From Synechococcus sp. CO36386bin_37 (GTDB taxonomy: Bacteria; Cyanobacteriota; Cyanobacteriia; PCC-6307; Cyanobiaceae): 5,275 nucleotides of DNA. Shown piece after piece: positions 1-4,897 of this stretch (position 1 is the first letter of the stretch; each line of letters opens with the position of its first letter). The notes beneath the pieces are model-generated. The model was not told the origin of the DNA. It made no database searches and was given only the letters and a program-made list of their open reading frames with translations. The stretch lies in assembly GCA_011525445.1 (NCBI GenBank), contig WTGE01000394.1, positions 1 to 5,275 of the forward strand, read 5' to 3'. The translations under genes and the position numbers were made by a program.

Positions 1-52
<52 letters not shown>

Positions 53-177
53 TCAGTTGCCACAACCGATCTGGAGGAAGCGAGGGCAGCGCTCACTCTC
101 GATTGCGCTCGGCCGCCCGCACTGTTCTGCACTGATCGCAAGGTGAATGCCCGGGCGCCATAGAGCCCCGCTGGTTG

Positions 178-390
178 ATGCCACTGCCATTGACGGATGC
201 ATTCGGCGATCAGCAGGACTGGAACCTGGCGGGGGCTATGGCGATTGGCCAGCTCCCTCTGCCGCCGCTGTCAGACAAGTACGCGCTGCGGACGTTCCTT
301 GAGCGCCAGTCCGCTTGGACCGAGTTGAAGACCCTCTATGCAGAGCGGGACGAATTGAGTCGTGATGACGCCGTGCTGCAGCATGTTTGA
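178..390 (+). CDS. Hypothetical 70-residue protein, possibly a gene fragment
   Basis: The product is not recognised. The frame has a coding-like codon pattern, with mostly G or C in third positions (CTG, GAC, CAG, GAG, AAG). The translated C-terminal half is charged and helix-like, roughly residues 30-65, containing ALRTFLERQSAW and LKTLYAERDELSRDD. There is no signal peptide or membrane segment. I chose ATG at 178; a TTG lies just before it at 175 and an internal ATG at 238. None has a clear SD. Its stop (388-390) overlaps the possible TTG start of another plus-strand frame, and a third frame follows at 544. The three could therefore be remnants of one gene broken by two indels. It could equally be a chance ORF in GC-rich DNA, since the opposite strand is also partly open here. 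Confidence 0.35.
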   Translation: MPLPLTDAFGDQQDWNLAGAMAIGQLPLPPLSDKYALRTFLERQSAWTELKTLYAERDELSRDDAVLQHV

Positions 391-527
391 TCGTTGGCAC
401 CCCCGACCTTGCTGACATCGATCGGATATTGATTGACGTTTGGAACCGCATTGGTATTGCCGTTGATCGGCTGACTTCCCCGAACTGCATCGGTTGCTTG
501 ATCAGCAGGAGTCCCCGAAGTGTCTGA
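387..527 (+). CDS. Possible 46-residue ORF linking the 178 and 544 frames
   Basis: This short frame runs from TTG at 387 to TGA at 525-527. It contains a plausible amphipathic stretch, DLADIDRILIDVWNRIGIAVDRL (given here only as residues about 7-29). The start overlaps the stop of the 178 frame by a few bases, and the stop sits at the edge of the SD that precedes 544. It has no SD and no ATG. The reading frame is shifted relative to both neighbours, while those neighbours share a frame with each other. That is what two compensating indels in one ancestral gene would leave. A minus-strand frame over the same bases (about 336-632) also looks partly coding-like, so strand is uncertain. Confidence 0.18.
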   Translation: MIVGTPDLADIDRILIDVWNRIGIAVDRLTSPNCIGCLISRSPRSV

Positions 528-533
528 AGGAGG
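527..533 (+). promoter_or_regulatory. Strong ribosome binding site for the 544 ORF
   Basis: AAGGAGG at 527-533 matches the anti-SD of 16S rRNA almost completely, with ten bases between it and the ATG at 544. It is the best SD in the window and is the main reason for choosing this strand and start. Confidence 0.5.
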
Positions 534-543
534 TGGCCAGCTA

Positions 544-915
544 ATGGGGAAGAACGCCAACCGCATGGGCTGCATCCTCGACGTGGTGGATCCAGTGTTG
601 GATCCCGGCCATCTGTGCAAGCTGTTCATCAAGGCAGCGGAACCACAGATCTGTCATTGCGCACCGGCGGAGCAGGCACGACTGGGCGGGATGGAACCGG
701 TGATCAACAGAGACGCCGGAAAGGTCGTCTGCCGGACCTGTCAGCGGGAGATTGGGCCAGGGTGCCGTTGTCGGCATGTCAACCACCCCAGGGGCCTCAT
801 CGCGCTGGATCAGAAGTATCCAGAAAATGTGGATTGCCAGGACATCGAGGCCGCTGGCTGGCTGCTGCAAATCTCTGAATGGGTGATGTGCTGTCAGCAA
901 CGACAGGAGCAGTAG
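544..915 (+). CDS. Cysteine-rich hypothetical protein, 123 residues
   Basis: The family is not recognised. The product has 11 cysteines in 123 residues (10, 25, 37, 39, 63, 66, 74, 76, 98, 116, 117). They form CHC at 37-39, CRTC at 63-66, CRC at 74-76 and CC at 116-117, with histidines at 23, 38, 78 and 81. The central CxxC...CxC...H..H cluster (63-81) resembles a metal-binding knuckle, but it matches no family I can name. There is no signal peptide or membrane segment. The ATG at 544 is chosen for its AAGGAGG SD; the frame stays open upstream. Codons favour G or C in third position. The exactly opposed minus-strand frame is also open from 900 to 541, but it has no comparable start signal. 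The stop lies 11 bases from the stop of the convergent gene at 927. It could be the tail of a decayed gene reaching back to 178. Confidence 0.45.
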   Translation: MGKNANRMGCILDVVDPVLDPGHLCKLFIKAAEPQICHCAPAEQARLGGMEPVINRDAGKVVCRTCQREIGPGCRCRHVNHPRGLIALDQKYPENVDCQDIEAAGWLLQISEWVMCCQQRQEQ

Positions 916-926
916 GAGGCGTTTCG

Positions 927-1298
927 TCAGCCAGACATGCTCTGCATCCAGTTGTAAATAACTTTCACCAGTGCGTTGGTTGCTGCAAGTGCCGCAATTA
1001 AAAACAGAATATTGAAAACTTTATGCTGCCATTCCTTTTTGGCGAGTGGGGCCTTGAGTCTCGGAGTTGTCCTTATTTCCCATTCATATTTGCCTTCAAG
1101 AATAAAGTGCTTGTAATACTTCCTGTCATAGAGGATGAAGAATTCGTTTTCGCGCCTTCTCTTGCCTTCTCTTCCTCCAAACCAGTCTCTCCACTCATAG
1201 TCCTCGTCTTCAAAAGGCTTGGTTCTCGTAGCTCCATAGTCTTGAAAGCCACCAAACCAGCCAACCCTGTTTTCAGTGCTGCTTGACTTGCGTTTCAC
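927..1298 (-). CDS. Unknown protein with C-terminal membrane anchor, AGA/AGG-rich
   Basis: This is a 123-residue product of no family I recognise. It has a basic start (KRK), then an acidic, aromatic stretch (residues 29-40, including EDEDYEWRDWF) and a basic cluster KRRR at 46-49. One hydrophobic segment at about 94-114 (VFNILFLIAALAATNALVKVI) would leave a nine-residue tail. It has six tryptophans and many Y and F residues. The predicted form is a tail-anchored inner-membrane protein with its N-terminus in the cytoplasm. The start is GTG at 1298; no ATG exists in the open frame, which closes upstream at 1331, and no SD is visible. Nine of 11 arginines use AGA or AGG, against none of six in the MarC gene nearby, and base composition is lower in GC than the stretch before it. 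Both features suggest transfer. A 10-bp tandem duplication lies inside it. Confidence 0.75.
   Translation of the reverse strand: MKRKSSSTENRVGWFGGFQDYGATRTKPFEDEDYEWRDWFGGREGKRRRENEFFILYDRKYYKHFILEGKYEWEIRTTPRLKAPLAKKEWQHKVFNILFLIAALAATNALVKVIYNWMQSMSG
1154..1173. repeat. Perfect 10-bp tandem duplication inside the 927-1298 gene
   Basis: GCCTTCTCTT occurs twice without a gap, at 1154-1163 and 1164-1173. The unit is not a multiple of three, so gain or loss of one copy would shift the frame of the minus-strand gene around residues 42-49. Confidence 0.9.
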
Positions 1299-1358
1299 AG
1301 CGGCAGGAGTAGCGATCGTTTCATGTAGTCAGTATTGCTCGGATCGTCGTAACAGAGA

Positions 1359-1511
1359 TTGCGTGTACAGAAACGCGAAGCTTCACGTCACCTGCCGGAC
1401 GCGGTGGCTCTTGCGTGCCTGCATTACTTTGCAGATACTCGCCCTTTGATGCCTACGCCTCTCAAGGACTTGGACAATGCAGATGGTTTGGCCGTACTAA
1501 GGCGTTACTGA
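1359..1511 (+). CDS. Possible 50-residue small protein
   Basis: This frame runs from TTG at 1359 to TGA at 1509-1511 and is too short for most gene callers. The translation has good amino-acid balance: a basic start (RVQKREASRH), a hydrophobic patch DAVALACLHYFAD at 14-26, then PLMPTPLKDLDNADGL. It ends in RRY. Codons look ordinary (GCG, GTG, CTG, GAC, AAG). There is no SD and no ATG near the N-terminus, and the frame closes just upstream with TAA at 1350-1352, so it may be a fragment of a longer ancestral gene. A weak hairpin follows the stop by 15 bases. I cannot assign a family. Confidence 0.32.
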   Translation: MRVQKREASRHLPDAVALACLHYFADTRPLMPTPLKDLDNADGLAVLRRY

Positions 1512-1802
1512 TTCGTGCCACTGCATGAGAGGGGTGGTCGCCTCTTAATTTGGTAGGTCAGGAGTTTTATCGTCTCTGCAATAGGCGCAGCGTCCGCGGA
1601 ACGTGGAGCACAGTGCTGATGGCTGTGCCAACCACGCTCTGCATGCGGTAGGGCTCGGCGTGCAGTGGTATGGAGCAACGTGGGAGATTGCTCGAACGCA
1701 ACTGATGGGGTTTAGCAGCAAGTGGATCGCAGCAGATGAAAGCCAACTGCCTTTTGCATTTAGACGTATCTCAACTTATTGCCCTCATAATTCTTCTGCA
1801 AT
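1512..1802. other. Region with no defensible gene
   Basis: Apart from the weak hairpin at its start, this stretch holds a plus-strand frame from GTG at 1603 that runs to 1947. Its first half reads as a plausible peptide (around residues 19-50), but its second half overlaps the better-supported small exported protein at 1803 in another frame. There is no SD at 1603. A third frame from ATG at 1736 is also open. Three overlapping open frames on one strand argue for chance openness or decay rather than for a particular gene. Confidence 0.4.
1527..1550 (+). terminator. Weak candidate terminator after the 1359 ORF
   Basis: AGAGG at 1528-1532 pairs with CCTCT at 1541-1545 around an eight-base loop, and an outer G-T pair is possible. 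Only TAATT follows rather than a full T run, so this is weak. Confidence 0.22.
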
Positions 1803-1964
1803 ATGGTCAATCGTTCTGTCAAAGAGTCAAACCTGGCACTCGTTATTGCGATCAGTTCCTTGGTTCACCCACCAGCGAATGCTCATGGTGGTGGGCTATA
1901 TTCGCAGGGTTCTCTCACTATTCGCATGCCAGCTGAGATGGCTGTAAATTCGGTCAGGTCATAG
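1803..1964 (+). CDS. Small exported protein (53 residues) with HGGG after signal peptide
   Basis: A textbook signal peptide opens this short product: basic start (MVNRSVK), hydrophobic core LALVIAISSLV at 11-21, and an ANA cleavage motif at 25-27. The mature part begins HGGGLYSQG. From memory, this start resembles small periplasmic proteins that begin AHxGGxxxxGCH and go on to a YHCH motif. Here the expected CH after the glycine reads SL, and no YHCH follows before the stop. If related, it is truncated or decayed. The ATG is the first possible start after a stop at 1788-1790. No SD is visible. Two other plus-strand frames are open across it, so the choice rests on the signal peptide. Confidence 0.48.
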   Translation: MVNRSVKESNLALVIAISSLVHPPANAHGGGLYSQGSLTIRMPAEMAVNSVRS

Positions 1965-2040
1965 CCACATTGCTTGTTACCACTTGTGTTGTGCTTCTTC
2001 GTTCCTTGCGAAATACAGTAGAAGGATTCTGGATTTGCAT

Positions 2041-2304
2041 ATGAAGAGTCTTTTTTTGCTCGCCACCCTCGTTATTGCGAGTCCTGCCTATGCTGGGCGA
2101 GATGATTTTGGAATGGGTGCTGCTTCAGTCGCTTGTGCCATGCTCGATTCGGGCTACAGTCGCTACCAAGTCGAAAATGTCTTGAATCTCCTTGAAAGGG
2201 ATATTATTGACAGCGGAATCAGTGAAAAGCAGCAATTGCAAATGGCCTCAGGGTTTAATGATCAGGCGGCACGTAACGACTGCTCGCTTAGATACAGGGA
2301 CTAG
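2041..2304 (+). CDS. Small exported protein of unknown function, 87 residues
   Basis: The first 18 residues form a classic Sec signal peptide, MKSLFLLATLVIASPAYA, with cleavage expected after AYA. The mature protein has about 69 residues and two cysteines (32 and 81). In the periplasm these could form one disulfide across a largely helical core (residues about 26-70, including YQVENVLNLLERDII). The C-terminus is CSLRYRD. The frame is open upstream to 1984, but ATG 2041 puts the signal peptide at the N-terminus and is clearly preferred. AAGGA at 2022-2026 is 14 bases away, which is long for an SD. Three of six arginines use AGA or AGG. It follows another short exported ORF on the same strand by 76 bases. 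I do not recognise the family. Confidence 0.82.
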   Translation: MKSLFLLATLVIASPAYAGRDDFGMGAASVACAMLDSGYSRYQVENVLNLLERDIIDSGISEKQQLQMASGFNDQAARNDCSLRYRD

Positions 2305-2361
2305 ATTTATTGATTTTTAAGGCTTCCGAAAGCGCAGCAGAATTTCATTTGATTCGTGTGA

Positions 2362-2391
2362 GGTGTGTTGCTCTCGCCCCGTGAACACACC
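2362..2391. other. Perfect 8-bp inverted repeat downstream of the exported protein gene
   Basis: GGTGTGTT at 2362-2369 and AACACACC at 2384-2391 are exact inverted copies around a 14-base loop. No T run follows on either strand, so it is not a standard intrinsic terminator. A smaller hairpin, GGAG-TCAC-CTCC, lies about 20 bases further on. The rest of 2305-2486 has no gene I can support; a 41-codon plus-strand frame from GTG 2365 is open but has no convincing start. Confidence 0.45.
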
Positions 2392-2486
2392 ATCTCCGTT
2401 AAAGCTGGAGTCACCTCCCCTGATCGAGTGATTTTTTGCGAGATTTCAGTGGCTTGTATTCCTTATCTGGTTAGGAGCCCGCGGCT

Positions 2487-2651
2487 TTAATTTTTGCCGT
2501 TCTTGCAAGGCCGTTCACCCTGCTTTAATTTCCTCCACATGGCCTTTTCAAGCGCTGTGAGTTTGGGAGAGGTTTCATTCAGCACGTCGAGGGCACGAGA
2601 CTTGGCATCACGGATGTACCGAGTTGTCCGATCGAGTTCATCAAAGGCCAT
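2487..2651 (-). CDS. Small soluble conserved-looking protein, 54 residues
   Basis: This product begins MAFDELDRTTRYIRDAKSRA and continues as a strongly amphipathic, charged helix to about residue 46. It ends in a basic tail with a single cysteine (C49) in RPCKNGKN. There is no signal peptide or membrane segment. The residue pattern (DEL-RTTRYIRDAKSRALDVL, then LTALEKAMWRKL) suggests two helices broken at SP (28-29), compatible with a helical hairpin. ATG 2651 is the first start after an upstream stop (TAG, about 30 bases away). No SD is visible. It is far more protein-like than the longer frame read on the opposite strand at 2494-2682. It lies downstream of MarC on the same strand, but a likely terminator lies between them, so it probably has its own promoter. 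Function unknown; partner binding through the helices is a guess. Confidence 0.72.
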   Translation of the reverse strand: MAFDELDRTTRYIRDAKSRALDVLNETSPKLTALEKAMWRKLKQGERPCKNGKN

Positions 2652-2736
2652 GGCGATCAGGCATGTGATGCTACAAAGCTAGAAACTCCTCAATGGAAGA
2701 CTTGCATCAAGTGGCACAGAATCGTCTCCACACAAC

Positions 2737-2758
2737 AAAAAACCGCTATCGCTGACGG
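2737..2758 (-). terminator. Likely intrinsic terminator of the MarC-family gene
   Basis: Read on the minus strand, CCGTCAGCGATAGCGG folds into a stem (C-G, C-G, G-C, T-G, one mismatch, A-T) closed by a GCGA tetraloop and followed by six T. It begins 39 bases past the MarC stop. The stem is short and contains a mismatch, which limits confidence. Confidence 0.5.
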
Positions 2759-2797
2759 GAGGGACTGTGTGAGGTTTTGTCGGGAGATGAAAGCGAT

Positions 2798-3424
2798 TCA
2801 CGACGCAGCCTGGCTCATTGCAGGGAATACTGAGATGAGTCCGTTAATCAGCATCTGAATGGCAATCGAGGTGAGGAGAAGCCCCATCACCTTCGTGAGC
2901 ACCTGCAATGCAGATGCGCTGATTTGGCTGGCTATTCGATCGCCAGCAGCAAAAATCAAATACACCATCAAACCCAGTAAAAGAATGACCAAACTGATTC
3001 CCAATTGACCTTTAATGCTTGCAGCTAATGGATCGGCAATGACAACCGTCAAGGTTCCTGGACCAGCAAGAAGCGGAATGCCAAGAGGGACTACACCCTT
3101 TACAGACGAGGACTGATCGCGAGCAACTGACTCAGCGTCGTGATGCTCTGAAGGCGTCTGAGAACGCAACATCGAAAGTCCTATCAAGGTCACGATCAGA
3201 CCACCAGCAATTTGGAAGGCACCTTGACTGATACCAAAAAACTCAAGCAGACCATTTCCAATCCATGTGGATAGCAGTAAAGCGATGATGAACGTAACAG
3301 CTGCGCTGCGGGCAATCGCACGATCCTGTCGTGGATTTCCATTTGTGAACGATAAGTAGATCGGTAGGTTCCCGATGGGGTTTGCAATTGTGAAGACACC
3401 AACAGCGGTATGCAGAAGAGACAT
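2798..3424 (-). CDS. MarC-family integral membrane protein
   Basis: This is a six-helix inner-membrane protein of the MarC (NAAT) family. Members are poorly characterised; the name comes from a locus once linked to multiple antibiotic resistance, a link later disputed, and one archaeal member was reported to transport amino acids. Family signatures are visible: NPIGNLP at 15-21 and PLGIPLLAGPG at 113-123, each in one half of the internal two-fold repeat. Predicted membrane segments are at about 4-26, 41-62, 69-87, 111-131, 141-163 and 176-198, with a charged loop at 88-109 between the halves. I chose ATG 3424 (208 residues) because the first helix then starts right after the initiator, as in E. 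coli YhgN. ATG 3460 or GTG 3490 would add 12 or 22 residues without family support. No start has a good SD. All six arginines use CGN codons. No neighbour suggests a substrate. Confidence 0.92.
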   Translation of the reverse strand: MSLLHTAVGVFTIANPIGNLPIYLSFTNGNPRQDRAIARSAAVTFIIALLLSTWIGNGLLEFFGISQGAFQIAGGLIVTLIGLSMLRSQTPSEHHDAESVARDQSSSVKGVVPLGIPLLAGPGTLTVVIADPLAASIKGQLGISLVILLLGLMVYLIFAAGDRIASQISASALQVLTKVMGLLLTSIAIQMLINGLISVFPAMSQAAS

Positions 3425-3949
3425 CAGCGTGAATGCTTTTGATCCACTTGTAGTCGGCATATGACAAGGCTGCAAAAATCGTTGAGGCACTCATTTACTG
3501 CGGGCTATCCAGACCGCACGACGGAGCAGCTACTGATTAAGAGCCTGCCCGCCATCGCCGTTGCGGTTCAACGGGGGCAAGCTGTTCACTGACTTGCAGG
3601 CGTGCCTGGAGATTGCAATCAATAGCGGTGTCATTGGCATCACGCAGCAGCAACGAGTGCAGCCTGCGGGGTTCCGTCTTGTTTCCCTTGGTACTCCCGA
3701 TCAATTTCTGATGGATCGTCCACAGCTCTGCCCTGCCTGCCTCGTCCTTGATGCTCGTGGGCTTCAACGTCTCTGGCAACGTCGCATGCTGGGCTCCGGT
3801 CTGCTTAAGGCCTTTTACATCTTGTCTTCTCTCAAGGAGATATTGAGTTCAAAAATGTTTCAATTTGCTTCTGTAGATTTTAAATAGTTTGCCCTTTTGC
3901 TGTCAAGCTCTTGATGTCAGGTCTATTTTTATTGCATTGCTTGGTGAAT
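3425..3949. other. Long gap with mirror-image open frames, no assigned gene
   Basis: Two long frames face each other in exact phase: plus 3561-3887 (TTG start, 108 residues) and minus 3779-3537 (TTG start, 80 residues). Both use ordinary codons and neither has an SD or an ATG start. The plus frame contains a stretch around residues 15-35 with FTDLQACLEIAINSGVIGI and ends in AT-rich codons. The minus frame is charged and soluble-looking (AELWTIHQKLIG near residue 18). In-phase opposite frames tend to look alike, so sequence alone cannot pick the strand. I recognise neither. A short plus frame from TTG 3482 to 3592 is also open. CTCAA at 3832-3836 and TTGAG at 3844-3848 form a small hairpin around GGAGATA. 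At most one of these frames is real. Confidence 0.4.
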
Positions 3950-4363
3950 TTATGGGATTGGATAGCTTTTGCCTATTGCTCTGCTTCCGAGTTTGATCTT
4001 GCCTCGAACGATCCACTGAGCAAATGTATTGCTATTTGGGCCAGGCCAGTAGCTGTATTTATTAATGAATGGATACACCTCTGGAGACGACTTGATTCGT
4101 TCAGCAATCGATAATGCTTCTTCGCCGATCCATTCATGAATTAATCGAGATGGCCCATTGCCTACCCCTTGGTAGGGAGTCAGAAGGTTCTTGTGAAGAT
4201 GCCCCCAGCAGGTTTCGTTCTGGTTGGCGCGTTGCCACACTTCCCATCGATCACATTCTTGACGCTTGCCTTCAGTCGTATGAAATACCAGCAGCCAATT
4301 GTGGTCAGCAATGATTCCGGGAAGACAAGGAATCTTTGCAGCACGTAGCTCGACTCTCACCAC
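3950..4363 (-). CDS. DUF3750 family protein
   Basis: The 137-residue product carries hallmarks I associate with DUF3750, a family of unknown function: a VELRAAKIPxLPG-type start at 4-16, H21/W23, RWEVW at 39-43, WGHLHKNL at 53-60, GVGNGPSRL at 66-74, GEEA at 80-83 and WPGPNSNTFAQW at 106-117. The conserved W-G-H-x-H and PGPNSNTF blocks suggest a fold resembling the NlpC/P60-like superfamily, where a cysteine would sit near SNTF; here that position is serine, so I do not claim enzyme activity. There is no signal peptide or clear membrane segment, and the protein covers the domain and little else. Start GTG 4363 is supported by AGGAG seven bases upstream; the second codon is also GTG. It lies downstream of the ABM gene on the same strand and may share its transcript. 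The tail after residue 120 is probably lineage-specific. Confidence 0.88.
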   Translation of the reverse strand: MVRVELRAAKIPCLPGIIADHNWLLVFHTTEGKRQECDRWEVWQRANQNETCWGHLHKNLLTPYQGVGNGPSRLIHEWIGEEALSIAERIKSSPEVYPFINKYSYWPGPNSNTFAQWIVRGKIKLGSRAIGKSYPIP

Positions 4364-4370
4364 GACTTAT

Positions 4371-4375
4371 CTCCT
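4371..4375 (-). promoter_or_regulatory. Ribosome binding site for the DUF3750 gene
   Basis: On the minus strand AGGAG occupies 4375-4371, with seven bases to the GTG at 4363. It settles the start at 4363, since the frame has no ATG nearby. Confidence 0.65.
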
Positions 4376-4419
4376 GAAATAGTGCGTCTCGTTCGTAGGA
4401 GGATTTGCGGGCTTGGCGC

Positions 4420-4551
4420 TCAGGCAACACCCATTATCGGAACGGGACCACTCCTTGCGCGTTGCTGATCGCGGCCAGTCATCAAGGATGTTCCTGATGC
4501 GCTCATCTCTCCCTGTACTGAACGAGGGAGGCCATCGTTTCCTGCCTGCAT
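4420..4551 (-). CDS. Possible 43-residue ORF coupled to the ABM gene
   Basis: Its ATG shares a base with the stop of the ABM gene (TGATG at 4553-4549), a layout typical of translational coupling. The peptide is polar, rich in G, S, Q and R (MQAGNDGLPRSVQGEMSASG at the start), with no membrane segment or recognisable motif. No SD precedes it beyond the upstream gene's own translation. A competing minus-strand frame across 4564-4367 has no ATG, GTG or TTG, but reads as a more natural peptide of 65 residues (GRDERIRNILDDWP at about 18-31) and stops three bases before the DUF3750 start. Only one, or neither, is likely to be real. Confidence 0.25.
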   Translation of the reverse strand: MQAGNDGLPRSVQGEMSASGTSLMTGRDQQRARSGPVPIMGVA

Positions 4552-4850
4552 CAGGCTTTATGGGTCACAACTGATCCTGAAACAGGGTCGGTGACACCAA
4601 GTTCAGGAGATAGCTCCTCAAAGAAATCCCGGACCTTGTTGAGGTGCTCGATCATTTGGGGCCGGGCAGCGACCAGGCTTGCTTCGCTGTCCCATAGACC
4701 TACGAAGCAGTAGCTGCGCTCTCCTGTCTTGGCCCAGTAAGCATCCAGCATGCCTGAAGGATTGACCCACTGCTCTGTCTCTGCGATGAATTTCTCCTCG
4801 CATCCCTCCTTGCAAAGGACTCGGACGTTGTTGAGGTAAGCCGCAGCCAC
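4551..4850 (-). CDS. ABM-type dimeric alpha/beta-barrel protein (putative monooxygenase-like)
   Basis: The 99-residue product matches the single-domain antibiotic biosynthesis monooxygenase (ABM)-like group, small homodimeric ferredoxin-like barrels. Visible elements are strand YLNNVRVLCK (5-14), helix EEKFIAETEQW (18-28), the strand-turn KTGERSYCFVGLWDS (41-55), then helix AARPQMIEHLNKVRDFFEEL (61-80) and the C-terminal LGVTDPVSGSVV (84-95). The RSYCFVGLWDSExxLxAARPxMI pattern and the GVTDxVSG ending are what I recall of proteins labelled ABM in many marine bacteria. Catalysis is unproven in such proteins: cofactor-free oxygenation of quinol-type substrates is known for some relatives only. 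The domain is full length. GTG 4850 is the only sensible start, since the frame closes at 4862; no SD is visible. A CRP-type palindrome lies 48 bases upstream. Genes downstream on the same strand may be cotranscribed. Confidence 0.86.
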   Translation of the reverse strand: MAAAYLNNVRVLCKEGCEEKFIAETEQWVNPSGMLDAYWAKTGERSYCFVGLWDSEASLVAARPQMIEHLNKVRDFFEELSPELGVTDPVSGSVVTHKA

Positions 4851-4897
4851 AAAACAGACTCATCTATGGCCACTTTCGCAGGAAAACTGCGTTTCAT

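Noticed and set aside
336..632. Minus-strand frame with a Pro/Asn-rich stretch
   Set aside because: It crosses the ends of both plus-strand ORFs, has no SD, and the same bases in phase on the plus strand read at least as well.
541..900. 119-codon minus-strand ORF opposite the cysteine-rich ORF
   Set aside because: It is the exact-phase mirror of the plus frame and has no SD; the plus frame has a near-perfect SD and better codon pattern. It cannot be fully excluded.
1023..1286. Plus-strand ORF opposite the AGA/AGG-rich gene
   Set aside because: It has no matching start signal, and the minus frame has a clear membrane segment and natural charged composition.
2737..2780. Possible Yfr1-like small RNA on the minus strand
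   Set aside because: CCTCACAC followed by a hairpin and T run is reminiscent of Yfr1, but the conserved unpaired ACTCCTCACAC is incomplete and no 5' stem is evident. A MarC terminator explains the hairpin.
3243..3494. ATG-initiated minus-strand frame overlapping the start of the MarC gene
   Set aside because: Its first residues look natural, but it then runs through the conserved MarC coding region in the wrong frame, so it is a shadow.
617..3590. Shared GCAAGCTGTTCA near 617 and 3576
   Set aside because: A single 12-base match with no extended similarity on either side is not enough to call a repeat.
4159..4174. CCTACC-CCTT-GGTAGG hairpin
   Set aside because: It lies inside the DUF3750 coding region at conserved residues and has no T run, so coding constraint or chance explains it.
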